64,000 nucleotides of DNA from Pelobacter propionicus DSM 2379. GTDB taxonomy: Bacteria > Desulfobacterota > Desulfuromonadia > Geobacterales > Pseudopelobacteraceae. Location of the stretch: the NCBI RefSeq assembly GCF_000015045.1, contig NC_008609.1, positions 3,200,001 through 3,264,000 on the forward strand, given 5' to 3'. Positions 1 to 8,201 of this stretch are shown piece by piece (position 1 is the stretch's first letter; every line of letters begins with the position of its first letter). The notes under the pieces are model-generated. The model was given only the letters and a program-made list of their open reading frames with translations. It searched no databases and was not told the origin of the DNA. The translations under genes and the position numbers were made by a program.

Positions 1-1754
1 TGGACCTGAATCAGCCGCTTGGCCTCGCTGATGGAGACGTTGGGGAGGGTGACCGGCATGTACAGCAGCGACCCCTCGTCCAGGGGGGGCATGAATTCGG
101 ACCCCATTCTCATGAACACCGGGATGGCGACCAGCAGCGCCACCAGGTTGAGGGCGATGACCGTCTTGGGCCAGGCCAGGCACCAGCGCAGCACGGGGGA
201 GTAGAGGGCGATGAAGAAGCGGGAGACCGGGTTTTTCTCCTCATCGGGCATCTTCCCGCGCAGGAACCAGTAGGAGAGCACCGGCACCAGGGTCACGGCT
301 ATCACCGCGGCCGCTATCATAGCGAATGTCTTGGTGAAGGCCAGGGGGTGGAACAGCTTCCCCTCCTGTCCCTCCAGCAGGAAGATGGGCACAAAGGAGA
401 GGATGATCACCACCATGGAGGAGAAGATGGCCGGCCCCACCCGTTTGGAAGCGGAAATAATCACCTCCAGCCTCCGCTCCTCGCGTTCCCCTTCGGGGAG
501 CTCGGAAAGCCTGCGAAAGCAGTTTTCAACCATGACCACGCCGGCGTCCACCAGTTCGCCGATGGCGATGGCGATTCCCCCCAGCGACATGATGTTGGAG
601 GTGATCCCCAGGTACTTCATGGTTATGAACGAGGCCAGGACTGCCACCGGCAGAGTGAGCACAACCACCAGGGAACTCTGGAAGTGAAGCAGAAAGACAA
701 GAACGATACACACGACCACGATGCACATCTCGGTCAGCGACGACTTCAGCGTGTCGATGGAGCGGTCGATCAGGTCGGAACGGTCATAGAAGGCCTGAAT
801 GCTGACCCCCGCTGGGAGCCCCTTTGAAAGCGCCCGGATCTTCTCTTTGACCCGCTTGATGACATCCTTGGCATTCTCGCCGTAGCGCATGACGATGATC
901 CCGCCAACCGCCTCCCCTTCGCCGTTCAGATCCAGCATTCCCCTGCGCATGGCCCCGCCCAGCTGCACCCTGCCAAGGTTTTTGACGTAGACCGGGGTTC
1001 CCCGCAGGTCGGCGCCGACAACGATGTTCTCCAGGTCGGCCACCGATTGCACATATCCCCTGCCGCGGATCAGGAACTCGGCATCAGCCTGTTCCACCAG
1101 CCGTCCTCCCGCATCCCTGTTGGACCTTCCCAGCGCGTCCATGACCTGGCCGGTGGAAACCCGGTAGGCCTGCAGTTTCACCGGGTCCAGATCGATCTGG
1201 TATTCGCGGACGAAACCACCGATGGAGGCCACCTCGGCTACACCCGGCACGGTGTTGAGCTGGTACCTGACAAACCAGTCCTGCAGGGTGCGCAGCTGCT
1301 CCAGATCGTATCCCTTACCCTGGATGGTGTACCAGAAGACGTGTCCCACGCCGGTGCCGTCCGGCCCCAGGGTCGGCGTCACTCCCGGGGGAAGCAGCGA
1401 GGCCGCGTAGTTCAGGCGTTCCAGTACCCGTGTGCGTGCCCAGTAGATATCCGCCTTGTCCTCGAAGATCACATAGATCATGGAGAAGCCGAAGGCGCTT
1501 GAGGCCCGCACCGCCTTGACCCGCGGCAGTCCTTGCAGGTTGGATACCAGCGGATAGGTAACCTGGTCCTCCACCACCTGGGGGGAGCGCCCCTGGTATT
1601 CGGTGAAGACGATCACCTGGTTATCCGACAGGTCGGGAATGGCATCCACCGGCGTCCGGTACACCGCCCAGACACCCCAGGCAACGATCAGGGCATAGAA
1701 GATGACGACAACCACACGGTTGCGGGCGGAGTATTCGATGATTCGTTCGATCAT
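1..1754 (-). CDS. CusA/CzcA-family heavy-metal RND efflux pump, N-terminal part (cut by window edge)
   Basis: This is the inner-membrane pump of a tripartite metal exporter, expected to use proton flow to drive metal ions out through an adaptor and an outer-membrane channel. About 584 residues are visible, starting MIERIIEYSARNR at 1754. One transmembrane helix follows the start, and then come the periplasmic porter segments and a run of membrane helices beginning near residue 340. Family-typical stretches are PVDAIPDLSDNQVIVFTEY and the helix segment GELVDAGVVMVENCFRRL. The C-terminal half lies beyond base 1. It is last in the run after the channel, adaptor and GxxExxY genes. Whether the substrate is Cu/Ag or Zn/Co/Cd cannot be decided from this half. 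Confidence 0.96.
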   Translation of the reverse strand, partial: MIERIIEYSARNRVVVVIFYALIVAWGVWAVYRTPVDAIPDLSDNQVIVFTEYQGRSPQVVEDQVTYPLVSNLQGLPRVKAVRASSAFGFSMIYVIFEDKADIYWARTRVLERLNYAASLLPPGVTPTLGPDGTGVGHVFWYTIQGKGYDLEQLRTLQDWFVRYQLNTVPGVAEVASIGGFVREYQIDLDPVKLQAYRVSTGQVMDALGRSNRDAGGRLVEQADAEFLIRGRGYVQSVADLENIVVGADLRGTPVYVKNLGRVQLGGAMRRGMLDLNGEGEAVGGIIVMRYGENAKDVIKRVKEKIRALSKGLPAGVSIQAFYDRSDLIDRSIDTLKSSLTEMCIVVVCIVLVFLLHFQSSLVVVLTLPVAVLASFITMKYLGITSNIMSLGGIAIAIGELVDAGVVMVENCFRRLSELPEGEREERRLEVIISASKRVGPAIFSSMVVIILSFVPIFLLEGQEGKLFHPLAFTKTFAMIAAAVIAVTLVPVLSYWFLRGKMPDEEKNPVSRFFIALYSPVLRWCLAWPKTVIALNLVALLVAIPVFMRMGSEFMPPLDEGSLLYMPVTLPNVSISEAKRLIQV

Positions 1755-1818
1755 GGATTCAAACCTATAGTGGAACGCGGAAAAATCGGTACAAGCTGAT
1801 AAAGACGGATCTTTTCAA

Positions 1819-2265
1819 TCAGGGCACACAACTCGGGAAAACGACTCGTCTCACTTCGGGTGATTTTCCGAAGTTGATCAGCAAGCCGACCTCGACTCCC
1901 GTGGCTCTGCAATAGTTAAGCAACTGGGCGGCATGTTCTTGCCGCAGGCATTCTGCCGCTTTCAGCTCAACGATAACGACTCCATTTACAAACAGATCGG
2001 CGTAATAATCACCCACCTCCATGCCATCATAAAACACCTTGATGTTGTGCTGAGTCGCGACGTGAAGCCCTTTCTTCTGCAATTCATGCGCAAGGGCGTT
2101 TTCATATACCTTTTCCAGAAAACCATAGCCCAAGATGTTGTAAACCCTATAAAATGACGCGATGACGACCTCCGTCACCGTCGCATGCAGCATCGTGTTC
2201 GTGCCTTTTCCGTTCTTTCCGTTCTTTCCGTTCTTTCCGTGCTTTCCGCCTTTTCCGTGTTCCAT
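1819..2265 (-). CDS. GxxExxY protein (PD-(D/E)XK nuclease-like)
   Basis: This 148-residue protein carries the family signature GYGFLEKVYENAL and a D...ELK core (DLFVNGVVIVELKAAE) like that of PD-(D/E)XK nucleases. The biochemical role of the family is not established. The start at 2265 has GGTGA about 8 bases upstream. The first 24 residues are a low-complexity Gly-Lys-Asn run made by a 9-bp DNA repeat, and the conserved domain begins near MLHATVTEVVIASFY. It sits between the efflux adaptor and pump genes with about 12 bases upstream and 64 downstream, so it should be co-transcribed with them, although no link to metal export is known. It is probably an insertion into the operon. Confidence 0.9.
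   Translation of the reverse strand: MEHGKGGKHGKNGKNGKNGKGTNTMLHATVTEVVIASFYRVYNILGYGFLEKVYENALAHELQKKGLHVATQHNIKVFYDGMEVGDYYADLFVNGVVIVELKAAECLRQEHAAQLLNYCRATGVEVGLLINFGKSPEVRRVVFPSCVP
2210..2254. repeat. 9-bp tandem repeat inside the GxxExxY gene
   Basis: Five consecutive 9-base units run here: three perfect copies of CCGTTCTTT (2210-2236) and then two diverged ones. They encode Gly-Lys-Asn-type triplets on the minus strand. The unit is a multiple of three, so gain or loss of copies keeps the reading frame. Confidence 0.9.
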
Positions 2266-2277
2266 GGTCTTTCACCG

Positions 2278-3645
2278 TCACATTTTCATATCATCCATGC
2301 TCAGCGGGTCCTTTTTCACCGGCGCCCTGGGCGCTGGCGTACCATGTCCCTGATGCCCTCCCGTTCCCGCTCCCTGGTCCCTGGTCCCCGACTTGAGCTG
2401 CGCTTCCGAGTCGATCAGGTAGCCGCCGGAGACGGCCACCTTCTCCCCCTCCCTAAGCCCCGACAGGATCTGGACCCGGTCACCGGCCTGCTGTCCCACC
2501 TGGACCTGGCGCGGCTCAAACATGCCGGGCGAGCTCTCTACCCAGACCAGACGTCGCTTGCCGCTGTCAATGACCGCGCTGACCGGCACGACCAGTGCCG
2601 TACCAAGCGGCACCCTGATCAGTGCGCTTACGAACATGTCCGGTTTCAGTCTCATGCCGGGGTTGGCCATCTCTACCCGGGCCTTGACCGTGCGGCTCCT
2701 GGGATCCAGAAAGGGGTTCACCAGGGCGATCCTTCCGGAAAGCGTCCCTCCCGAAAAGGAGGGAGAATGGATCTCCACCCGCTGCCCGACACGGACAATG
2801 GCCAGGTCGGGCTCGTAGATGTCCAACTCTATCCAGACAGTGGAGAGATCGGCGATAGTGAAGAGCACATCACCCACATTGACGTACTGTCCCTGCTGAA
2901 CCATCTTTTCGATGACGACGCCGGAGAGTGGCGTATAGATCGGGAGCCTGATGTTGGGCTTGCCGGCCTTTTCCAGTGCAGCGATCTGGCTCTCCCTGAC
3001 CCCGAACAGCAGCAGGCGCTGCCTGGCCGATGCCACCAGCCCCTCGCCGTTCTGGGAGATGGAGGGGATGGGGGAGTCTTTCAGCTGATCACGGCTCTTG
3101 AGCGCCAGCAGGTACTCCAGCTGGGTGGCCACCAGCTCGGGCGAGTACAGCTCGGCCACCGGCCTGTTGCGGGAGACGGACGCAGCAACGCTGTTGACGT
3201 TGAGCCGGTCAATGCGACCGGCGATCCAGGAGGTGACCTTGGCCTGACGCGACTGGTCGAACTGGACGATGCCGCTGGCGGTGATCTCTTTGTTGAGTGA
3301 TTGCTGCCAGGCCTCCACCGTGGCCACATTGGCCATCACCCGCTGGCTTTCCGAGAGCGACACATGGCCGGGCATGTCTGCCTGCCCGTTATGTCCGCCA
3401 GACTGGGCAGCAGCCGCGCTTTCCAGCTTCCTGACCAGTTCCATGCCGCAGATCGGGCAGGCTCCCGGCCTGTCCTTGATGATGAAGGGGTGCATGGGAC
3501 AGGTGTAGAGCAATTTCCCTTGGGCCGCCTTGCGTTCCCCCGCATGGTCGTGCTCCCTCTCCCGCCACAGGAGCCAGCCGCCGCCAACGGATGCAAGCAG
3601 AACCAGCAGTATCAGGGGGTACAGAATCTTTTTGTTCCGAATCAT
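2278..3645 (-). CDS. CusB/CzcB-type periplasmic adaptor with heavy-metal-binding domain
   Basis: This is the membrane-fusion (adaptor) subunit that links the RND pump to the outer-membrane channel. The start at 3645 (MIRNKKILYPLILL) is chosen because AGGTG lies 6 bases upstream; in-frame codons reach back to 3705. Residues 7-26 form a membrane anchor. Residues 48-68 form a metal-binding module with CPMHP and CPICGM, typical of CusB relatives that receive or sense metal. Barrel-sandwich and beta-barrel domains follow, and there is a His/Met-rich tail (GGHQGHGT, DDMKM). The length of 455 residues is normal for the family. The channel gene lies upstream. The CPICGM module favours Cu/Ag but does not prove it. 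Confidence 0.95.
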   Translation of the reverse strand: MIRNKKILYPLILLVLLASVGGGWLLWREREHDHAGERKAAQGKLLYTCPMHPFIIKDRPGACPICGMELVRKLESAAAAQSGGHNGQADMPGHVSLSESQRVMANVATVEAWQQSLNKEITASGIVQFDQSRQAKVTSWIAGRIDRLNVNSVAASVSRNRPVAELYSPELVATQLEYLLALKSRDQLKDSPIPSISQNGEGLVASARQRLLLFGVRESQIAALEKAGKPNIRLPIYTPLSGVVIEKMVQQGQYVNVGDVLFTIADLSTVWIELDIYEPDLAIVRVGQRVEIHSPSFSGGTLSGRIALVNPFLDPRSRTVKARVEMANPGMRLKPDMFVSALIRVPLGTALVVPVSAVIDSGKRRLVWVESSPGMFEPRQVQVGQQAGDRVQILSGLREGEKVAVSGGYLIDSEAQLKSGTRDQGAGTGGHQGHGTPAPRAPVKKDPLSMDDMKM

Positions 3646-3756
3646 GATCGAACACCTCATGGTGGTTTGTGCCGTTTCCGCGAGACTCATCCCGGATCCA
3701 GCCAACGCAGGCCAGGGGGCGAAAATGGTAACAAGAGCCCTGCGCCGGAAGCCGTG

Positions 3757-5088
3757 CTATTCTCCCGTTCCAGGGTCAGGTGGCTGTGCGGAGCTCAATC
3801 CCCCCACCATGGCCTCCAGCTGGGCCAGACGGATCTGGTAATCTGCCAGGGAGTCGTAGTAGTCGCGCTCATAATTAAAGAGCGTCAGCCGGCTGTCCAG
3901 CAGGGAGGCGAAATCGACCTTGCCGACCCGGTAGGCGATCACCGCCGACTCCAGGTTCTGCCGTGACTGGGGGATGATGCCGGTTTTATACAGCTCGACC
4001 TGTCTGCGGCGACGCTCCATCTGGGAGAGCAGGTCGGCGATGCCCCCCCGAATGCCGTTTCTGGCGTCGTTGAGTTCAGCGGCGCTCATGGCCTCTTCCG
4101 AGGCCGCCTCGGCCAGCATGGCATGGCGCCGCTCACGCCGTAGCGGCAGATTGAAGGTAAGGCCCAGGCCGTACATGTCGTCTCCGTCCCCTCCCATGGC
4201 TGGTTCGCGCTGCATGTACTCGAAGGAGAGGGCAACATCGGGATAGAATTCCCGGCGGGCCAGGGCCTGGGCTGCCCGGCTCCTGCCGATCTGCGCCCGC
4301 ATGCTCTTCAAGAGCGGCCGGTTGTTTTCCGCCAGTTCCACGAGTTCGGCACATCCTTGGGAAAAGGGGGTAATGGGCGGCTCCGGTATGGTGCCGACAC
4401 GGGTATACACGGGACGGTTGAGCAGGCTGTTCATCCTGATTTCCTGACTCCTGCGCTGTTGTTCCAGGGTGATGCGCATATCCAGCAGCTTTGATTTTTC
4501 CAGCTGGGCCCTGAAGATATCCTGCTGGGCGCCCTGGCCAACCGTATAGCGGTTTTGGGCCAGGATGATCAGATCGTCCATGATGCGCATGTTCCTGGCC
4601 AGGATTTCCAGGGATCTGTCGGTGACGTAGATCTGGTAGTAGGCCTCCTTGACCGACCTGACGATCTCCAGTAGCCGCTCCTCGCGCATCAGGTGGGACG
4701 CCTCGGCCTCGCGCCGCGCCAGGTTGCCGCGCAGTTCGCGTTTGCCGAACCAGGGAATCTGCTGGCTGATGCCAACCACCTTCTGCGTCATGCCGTCCCG
4801 GCTGAAGTTGAGTGGATCGCGAAGCACGCCGTTCTGGATCTTGAGCATCAGCATCGGGTCATCCAGGGAGCCGGCCTGCCTGGCCCTGTAGTCCAGCATC
4901 CGCTGGTGCGCGCTGGAGGCCCTGACTTCGGGGTTGTTGGCCAAGGCCGCCTCGACCAGGCTCCGGAGATCCTCCTGATTGATCTCCGCTGCGCCGGACA
5001 TGCCGGAAGGCACCATCAGGAGGATACAGATAACCAGCAATACAACGTGAACTATCATGGTTAACCTCGTGACAGACGGTTTTCGCAT
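3757..5088 (-). CDS. CusC/TolC-family outer-membrane efflux protein
   Basis: This is the outer-membrane channel of the tripartite metal exporter. It is a 443-residue protein with an N-terminal signal segment (MIVHVVLLVICILLMVPSG) and two repeats rich in coiled coil, as in TolC relatives. Typical stretches are VEAALANNPEVRASSA near the start and VAYRVGKVDFASLLDSRL near the end. The start at 5088 (MRKPSVTR) is preceded by GGGGAGGTG at about 9 bases. An internal ATG at 5058 also has GAGG but would remove the positive charges of the signal peptide. It is the first gene of the efflux operon; no clear promoter was seen in the 224 bases before it. Confidence 0.94.
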   Translation of the reverse strand: MRKPSVTRLTMIVHVVLLVICILLMVPSGMSGAAEINQEDLRSLVEAALANNPEVRASSAHQRMLDYRARQAGSLDDPMLMLKIQNGVLRDPLNFSRDGMTQKVVGISQQIPWFGKRELRGNLARREAEASHLMREERLLEIVRSVKEAYYQIYVTDRSLEILARNMRIMDDLIILAQNRYTVGQGAQQDIFRAQLEKSKLLDMRITLEQQRRSQEIRMNSLLNRPVYTRVGTIPEPPITPFSQGCAELVELAENNRPLLKSMRAQIGRSRAAQALARREFYPDVALSFEYMQREPAMGGDGDDMYGLGLTFNLPLRRERRHAMLAEAASEEAMSAAELNDARNGIRGGIADLLSQMERRRRQVELYKTGIIPQSRQNLESAVIAYRVGKVDFASLLDSRLTLFNYERDYYDSLADYQIRLAQLEAMVGGLSSAQPPDPGTGE

Positions 5089-5312
5089 ACAACTATACAC
5101 CTCCCCTGCCAATTTCACAGGAACGGAACTACGGCAACAATGCGGGAGGGGGCAGGATGAAGAAAAACTGTATGCAAACAATGCAAGCGGCATGTTCATG
5201 CAGGGGCTTGGGCGGACATGGCACCAGCCACAAGGCGCTTGCATTATGGCCCGAGCTGGGCAACAATGCGGCGTGGATGTACCATGCCCAAGCCCATACA
5301 AGGAGATGAACC

Positions 5313-5879
5313 ATGTCGCTGAAGGATACGTTTTTTCTGGATAGTGAAAAGGCCGCGCTGGTGGTGATCGATGTGCAGGACAAGCTGTGCCAGGCCATGG
5401 ATGAGAAGATGCTCGGCAAGCTGACCAAGAATGTGGGCATCCTGCTGGAGAGCGTCGCCGAACTGAAAATCCCGGTGCTGTTCACCGAGCAGTATGTCAA
5501 GGGACTGGGCGCCACCCTGGCAGAACTGCTGGAGAAGGCCGCCGAGGCCCCCCGCCTGGAGAAGATGACCTTCAGCTGCTGCGGCATCCCCCAGTTCATG
5601 GAAACTCTCAAGGCAAGCGGCCGCACCCAGATCATCATCACCGGCATGGAGACCCACGTCTGCGTGCTCCAGACGGTGATCGAGCTGCGCGAGGCCGGTT
5701 TCACGGTGCACCTGGTGAAGGACGCCGTCATGAGCAGGGACAAGCGCAACTGGAAGGTGGCCGTGGAGGCCATGACCCTGGCCGGCGCGATCCCCACCTG
5801 CACCGAGTCGGTTCTGTTCCAGCTGCTGAAGGTGGCCGGTACCGACGCATTCAAGAAGCTGTCCAAGCTGGTGCGCTAG
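5313..5879 (+). CDS. Isochorismatase-family cysteine hydrolase
   Basis: This is a 188-residue hydrolase of the isochorismatase/nicotinamidase fold. The Asp-Lys-Cys triad is visible: Asp20 in LVVIDVQDKL, Lys84 in LEKMTFSCCG and Cys117 in GMETHVCVLQ. The substrate is not predictable from sequence; YcaC-like and nicotinamidase-like members share this pattern. AAGGAGATGAACC places a strong ribosome site before the ATG. The gene stands alone, divergent from the metal-efflux operon, and is followed by an intrinsic terminator. A second, more distant member of the superfamily lies at 47878-48450. Confidence 0.92.
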   Translation: MSLKDTFFLDSEKAALVVIDVQDKLCQAMDEKMLGKLTKNVGILLESVAELKIPVLFTEQYVKGLGATLAELLEKAAEAPRLEKMTFSCCGIPQFMETLKASGRTQIIITGMETHVCVLQTVIELREAGFTVHLVKDAVMSRDKRNWKVAVEAMTLAGAIPTCTESVLFQLLKVAGTDAFKKLSKLVR

Positions 5880-5904
5880 GAGCGGCTCGAGACAAAGCGG
5901 ATAC

Positions 5905-5937
5905 AAAAAGCGGGGCCAGACGGCACCCGCTTTTTTT
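5905..5937 (+). terminator. Intrinsic terminator after the isochorismatase-family gene
   Basis: AAAGCGGG pairs with CCCGCTTT across an 11-base loop, and the 3' arm runs into seven T residues. It lies 26 bases after the stop codon. Confidence 0.85.
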
Positions 5938-5982
5938 GTGGAAAGGAGCGGACAGGAGGGACGCTTCGGCTCCTCCCGGTTC

Positions 5983-6726
5983 TCAGGTACCGCCTAGTTG
6001 GGGATGGCAACAACGGGGGCCCGCCCCCCCTCCCAAATCCCGCGATGGGTGCGAAAGGGCGTTATTTCCGGCCACCACATTCCGTGGAGGCTCCTGGCGC
6101 AGGTCCAGCCATCGGGATATCTGGGCTTGAACCTCGGGAATTTCTTCCAGCTCGTTGTGGTCGGCATGGAACACGGCGGCTTCCTTCAGGTTCTGATCGC
6201 GGATATCCAGGGCGCTTTTCAGGTCAACCACCCCGTCATTTACGTCGCGCAGGAACCACGCCTTCTGCCCCTTGCTTCCCGCTATGACGTAAATGGGCAA
6301 CTTTTCTGGAAAATTGTTGGAGAAGAACGGGTTGGGAGGCAGGAACTTGTAGCCTCCCATGGGGGAGCCCACCAGGATCAGCTTCTTGACGGGCAGTTCG
6401 GGGTGGTCACTCAGCAGCCACTGGGTGACGATCCCCCCCAGGGAAAAGGCGACGAAATAGAGATCCTCCTCGGCGAGACCGTTCTTCTGGATATGGTCGT
6501 AGATCAGGTCGGCGCAATGCCAGGGCCTGGTGAGATCCCTGACCTCGGTGGGGAGGAGGAACTTCACCTTTTCCGATTCAGGGACTGAACGGGAGAAAGC
6601 TTCCATCTGGGAGGGGGTCATTCCCCACCCACCGATGAAGAAGACCACCGGCCTGCAGGTACCCTGACGCACAAAGGACAGGATCAGCATGATGGAGACG
6701 GAGATGATGAGAGTGTGTTTTTTCAT
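5983..6726 (-). CDS. Secreted alpha/beta hydrolase (lipase/esterase-like)
   Basis: This is a 247-residue protein with an N-terminal signal peptide (MKKHTLIISVSIMLILSFV), so it probably acts in the periplasm or outside the cell. The nucleophile elbow is AFSLGG with Ser95. The likely acid is Asp164 in VNDGVVD and the likely base is His190 in FHADHNEL, giving a complete triad. The HGGW-type oxyanion region appears as FFIGGWGMT. The order and spacing resemble small esterases, but the substrate is not known. It is transcribed convergently with the isochorismatase-family gene. The last 20 or so codons run through a G/C-rich stretch and show little conservation pattern. Confidence 0.82.
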   Translation of the reverse strand: MKKHTLIISVSIMLILSFVRQGTCRPVVFFIGGWGMTPSQMEAFSRSVPESEKVKFLLPTEVRDLTRPWHCADLIYDHIQKNGLAEEDLYFVAFSLGGIVTQWLLSDHPELPVKKLILVGSPMGGYKFLPPNPFFSNNFPEKLPIYVIAGSKGQKAWFLRDVNDGVVDLKSALDIRDQNLKEAAVFHADHNELEEIPEVQAQISRWLDLRQEPPRNVVAGNNALSHPSRDLGGGAGPRCCHPQLGGT

Positions 6727-6896
6727 AAATCAGGGGTATGGGATGACAGGGGAGGGTGGGATTTTTTCCTGTTCCACACCAAAGCGCGCTCTTCTCCAGC
6801 CCCCTGCTTTGTGACGCGCATCCCCATGACGTGTACCGTCTCGTGCCGCGATTGATTTCCTTCAGGTATCGGCGAAACGAAACGATGAATCCACTA

Positions 6897-7181
6897 TCAG
6901 GAGGAAAGCCCCATGGTGCTCTTGTCGGCCGGCACGTTCAACCCTCCCTCACAGGTGGAGAGCACCTGCTCATAGGCGGCGATGGTGGCACAGATGTCCG
7001 CGTCGCCGAACTCACCTCGACCGTGTATGTCGTCCCCCTGGCGGATGTACAGGTGGCGCAGTATCCCCCGGATCTCGGAGAGCCCCTTCTCCCCCTCCCT
7101 CTCCACCAGCGATGTGGCAAAGTCAAACGCATCTTCGAAGGCCTCGTTATAGCACGCATCAATTCTCTCATTCATGATCAT
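6897..7181 (-). CDS. Small conserved-type protein of unknown function
   Basis: This 94-residue acidic protein starts MIMNERIDACYNEA. The start at 7181 is chosen because CAGGAG lies 8 bases upstream; the open frame extends further but overlaps the HAD gene. It appears mostly helical, with no membrane segment or signal. A GDDIHGRGEFGDADI stretch could bind metal, but this is speculation. It is the last gene of the minus-strand run that begins with the EAL-HDOD gene, lying 55 bases after the HAD phosphatase. I do not recognise the family. Confidence 0.7.
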   Translation of the reverse strand: MIMNERIDACYNEAFEDAFDFATSLVEREGEKGLSEIRGILRHLYIRQGDDIHGRGEFGDADICATIAAYEQVLSTCEGGLNVPADKSTMGLSS

Positions 7182-7236
7182 GTTCGTTGCTCCTGTCCCG
7201 AATCCGGGAAACGTGGGTTGTCCTGCCGTCGGGCAG

Positions 7237-7869
7237 CTAGAAAAGATGGCTGACGATCTCCTGGTGATGGCAGATACGGGTCGTGGCCGGAAGTTCGCTC
7301 TTGTAGGCCACAAACGGCACCCCGGCGCCGACCGCCGCCCGCCGGTCCACTTCCGCGTCCCCCACGAAGAGCGCCTCACCAGCCTGTATGCCGAAGTGGT
7401 CCAATACCCTGAGCAGTGGCTCGGGATGGGGCTTGGGATAGGTCACCTGCGAGGCGGTCATGATGCAGGAGAAATAGCCGTTCAAGCCGAAATCCTCGAT
7501 GATCATCTCCATGGACGAGGCGCGGTTGGTGCAGATCGCCAGGGAGACATGGGGCCTGATCCGGTCCAGGGTCTCCATCAGCCCCTCCTCCATGCGCATG
7601 TAGGGGGCCAGTTCGCGATAGCGGATGGTCTTGGCAAAGGCCAGGGCATCATCGCGGGCTGGGTCGTTGGTGAAGAAATACTCCATCACGTCGCTGAACG
7701 AGTAGGTATGCAGCACCGTGCGCGCCTCTTCGTCCGATCGGTCAAGGGGGGGGCGCCCCAGGTGGGCCATGACCCGGTTGTAGAAGACATAATTGGACTC
7801 CAAGGAGTCGAACATGACCCCGTCGCAGTCGTAGATAACGACCTTGTAGCGGCTTTTCGGCTGGTTCAC
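7237..7869 (-). CDS. HAD-superfamily phosphatase (phosphoglycolate phosphatase-like)
   Basis: This 210-residue HAD hydrolase probably dephosphorylates a small phosphorylated metabolite. Motif I is YDCDGVMFDS with the nucleophile Asp14 and acid Asp16. Motif II is ICTNRAS, motif III is the Lys of YPKPHPEPL, and motif IV is LFVGDAEVD. A helical cap lies between motifs I and II, as in Gph-like enzymes. The start is a GTG at 7869 inside a GTGA overlap with the HNH gene stop, so translation is likely coupled. Longer in-frame starts would run through the HNH gene and are rejected. Confidence 0.88.
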   Translation of the reverse strand: MNQPKSRYKVVIYDCDGVMFDSLESNYVFYNRVMAHLGRPPLDRSDEEARTVLHTYSFSDVMEYFFTNDPARDDALAFAKTIRYRELAPYMRMEEGLMETLDRIRPHVSLAICTNRASSMEMIIEDFGLNGYFSCIMTASQVTYPKPHPEPLLRVLDHFGIQAGEALFVGDAEVDRRAAVGAGVPFVAYKSELPATTRICHHQEIVSHLF

Positions 7870-8174
7870 TGGCTGGTACTCCGGTTTTCGAGACTGTTCA
7901 GATACTGCTCCCACTCCATGGGCAGCAGGTACTTCTTGTTGCTGTTGCACTGTTTGCAGGCCGGCACCACGTTGTTGCGCGAGCCCTTGCCCCCCCGGGA
8001 GAGGGGAATGACGTGATCCATGGTCAACTCGTCGGCATGAAAGCTGCCCCCGCACCAGTGACAGCGCCCAAGGGCCAGCCTGTTCTGCCACCAGCGGCTG
8101 CGCCGCAGTTCCCGGGACTTCTCCCGCTCACGCCTGATCTCCTGCTCACTGACCTCGCTGACAAAAAAATCCAT
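7866..8174 (-). CDS. HNH endonuclease-domain protein
   Basis: This 102-residue protein is built almost entirely of an HNH nuclease domain: a CxxC pair in CHWCGG, the catalytic stretch LTMDHVIPLSRGGKGSRNN, and a second CxxC in CKQC. Together these form the zinc-bound beta-beta-alpha-metal fold. A basic helix precedes it. The ATG at 8174 has AGAGGA about 9 bases upstream; a GTG three bases earlier is possible. It lies between mutS2 and the HAD gene in one operon. Small stand-alone HNH proteins like this are common in Geobacter relatives, but the role is unknown. It may act in DNA repair given the MutS2 neighbour, which is inference only. Confidence 0.9.
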   Translation of the reverse strand: MDFFVSEVSEQEIRREREKSRELRRSRWWQNRLALGRCHWCGGSFHADELTMDHVIPLSRGGKGSRNNVVPACKQCNSNKKYLLPMEWEQYLNSLENRSTSQ

Positions 8175-8201
8175 CACTCATCCTCTTCATTGATTTCCGT
8201 A

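Noticed and set aside
2185-3300. 371-codon plus-strand frame opposite the efflux adaptor
   Set aside because: It is antisense to a protein with clear HMBD and adaptor features; its composition is shadow-like.
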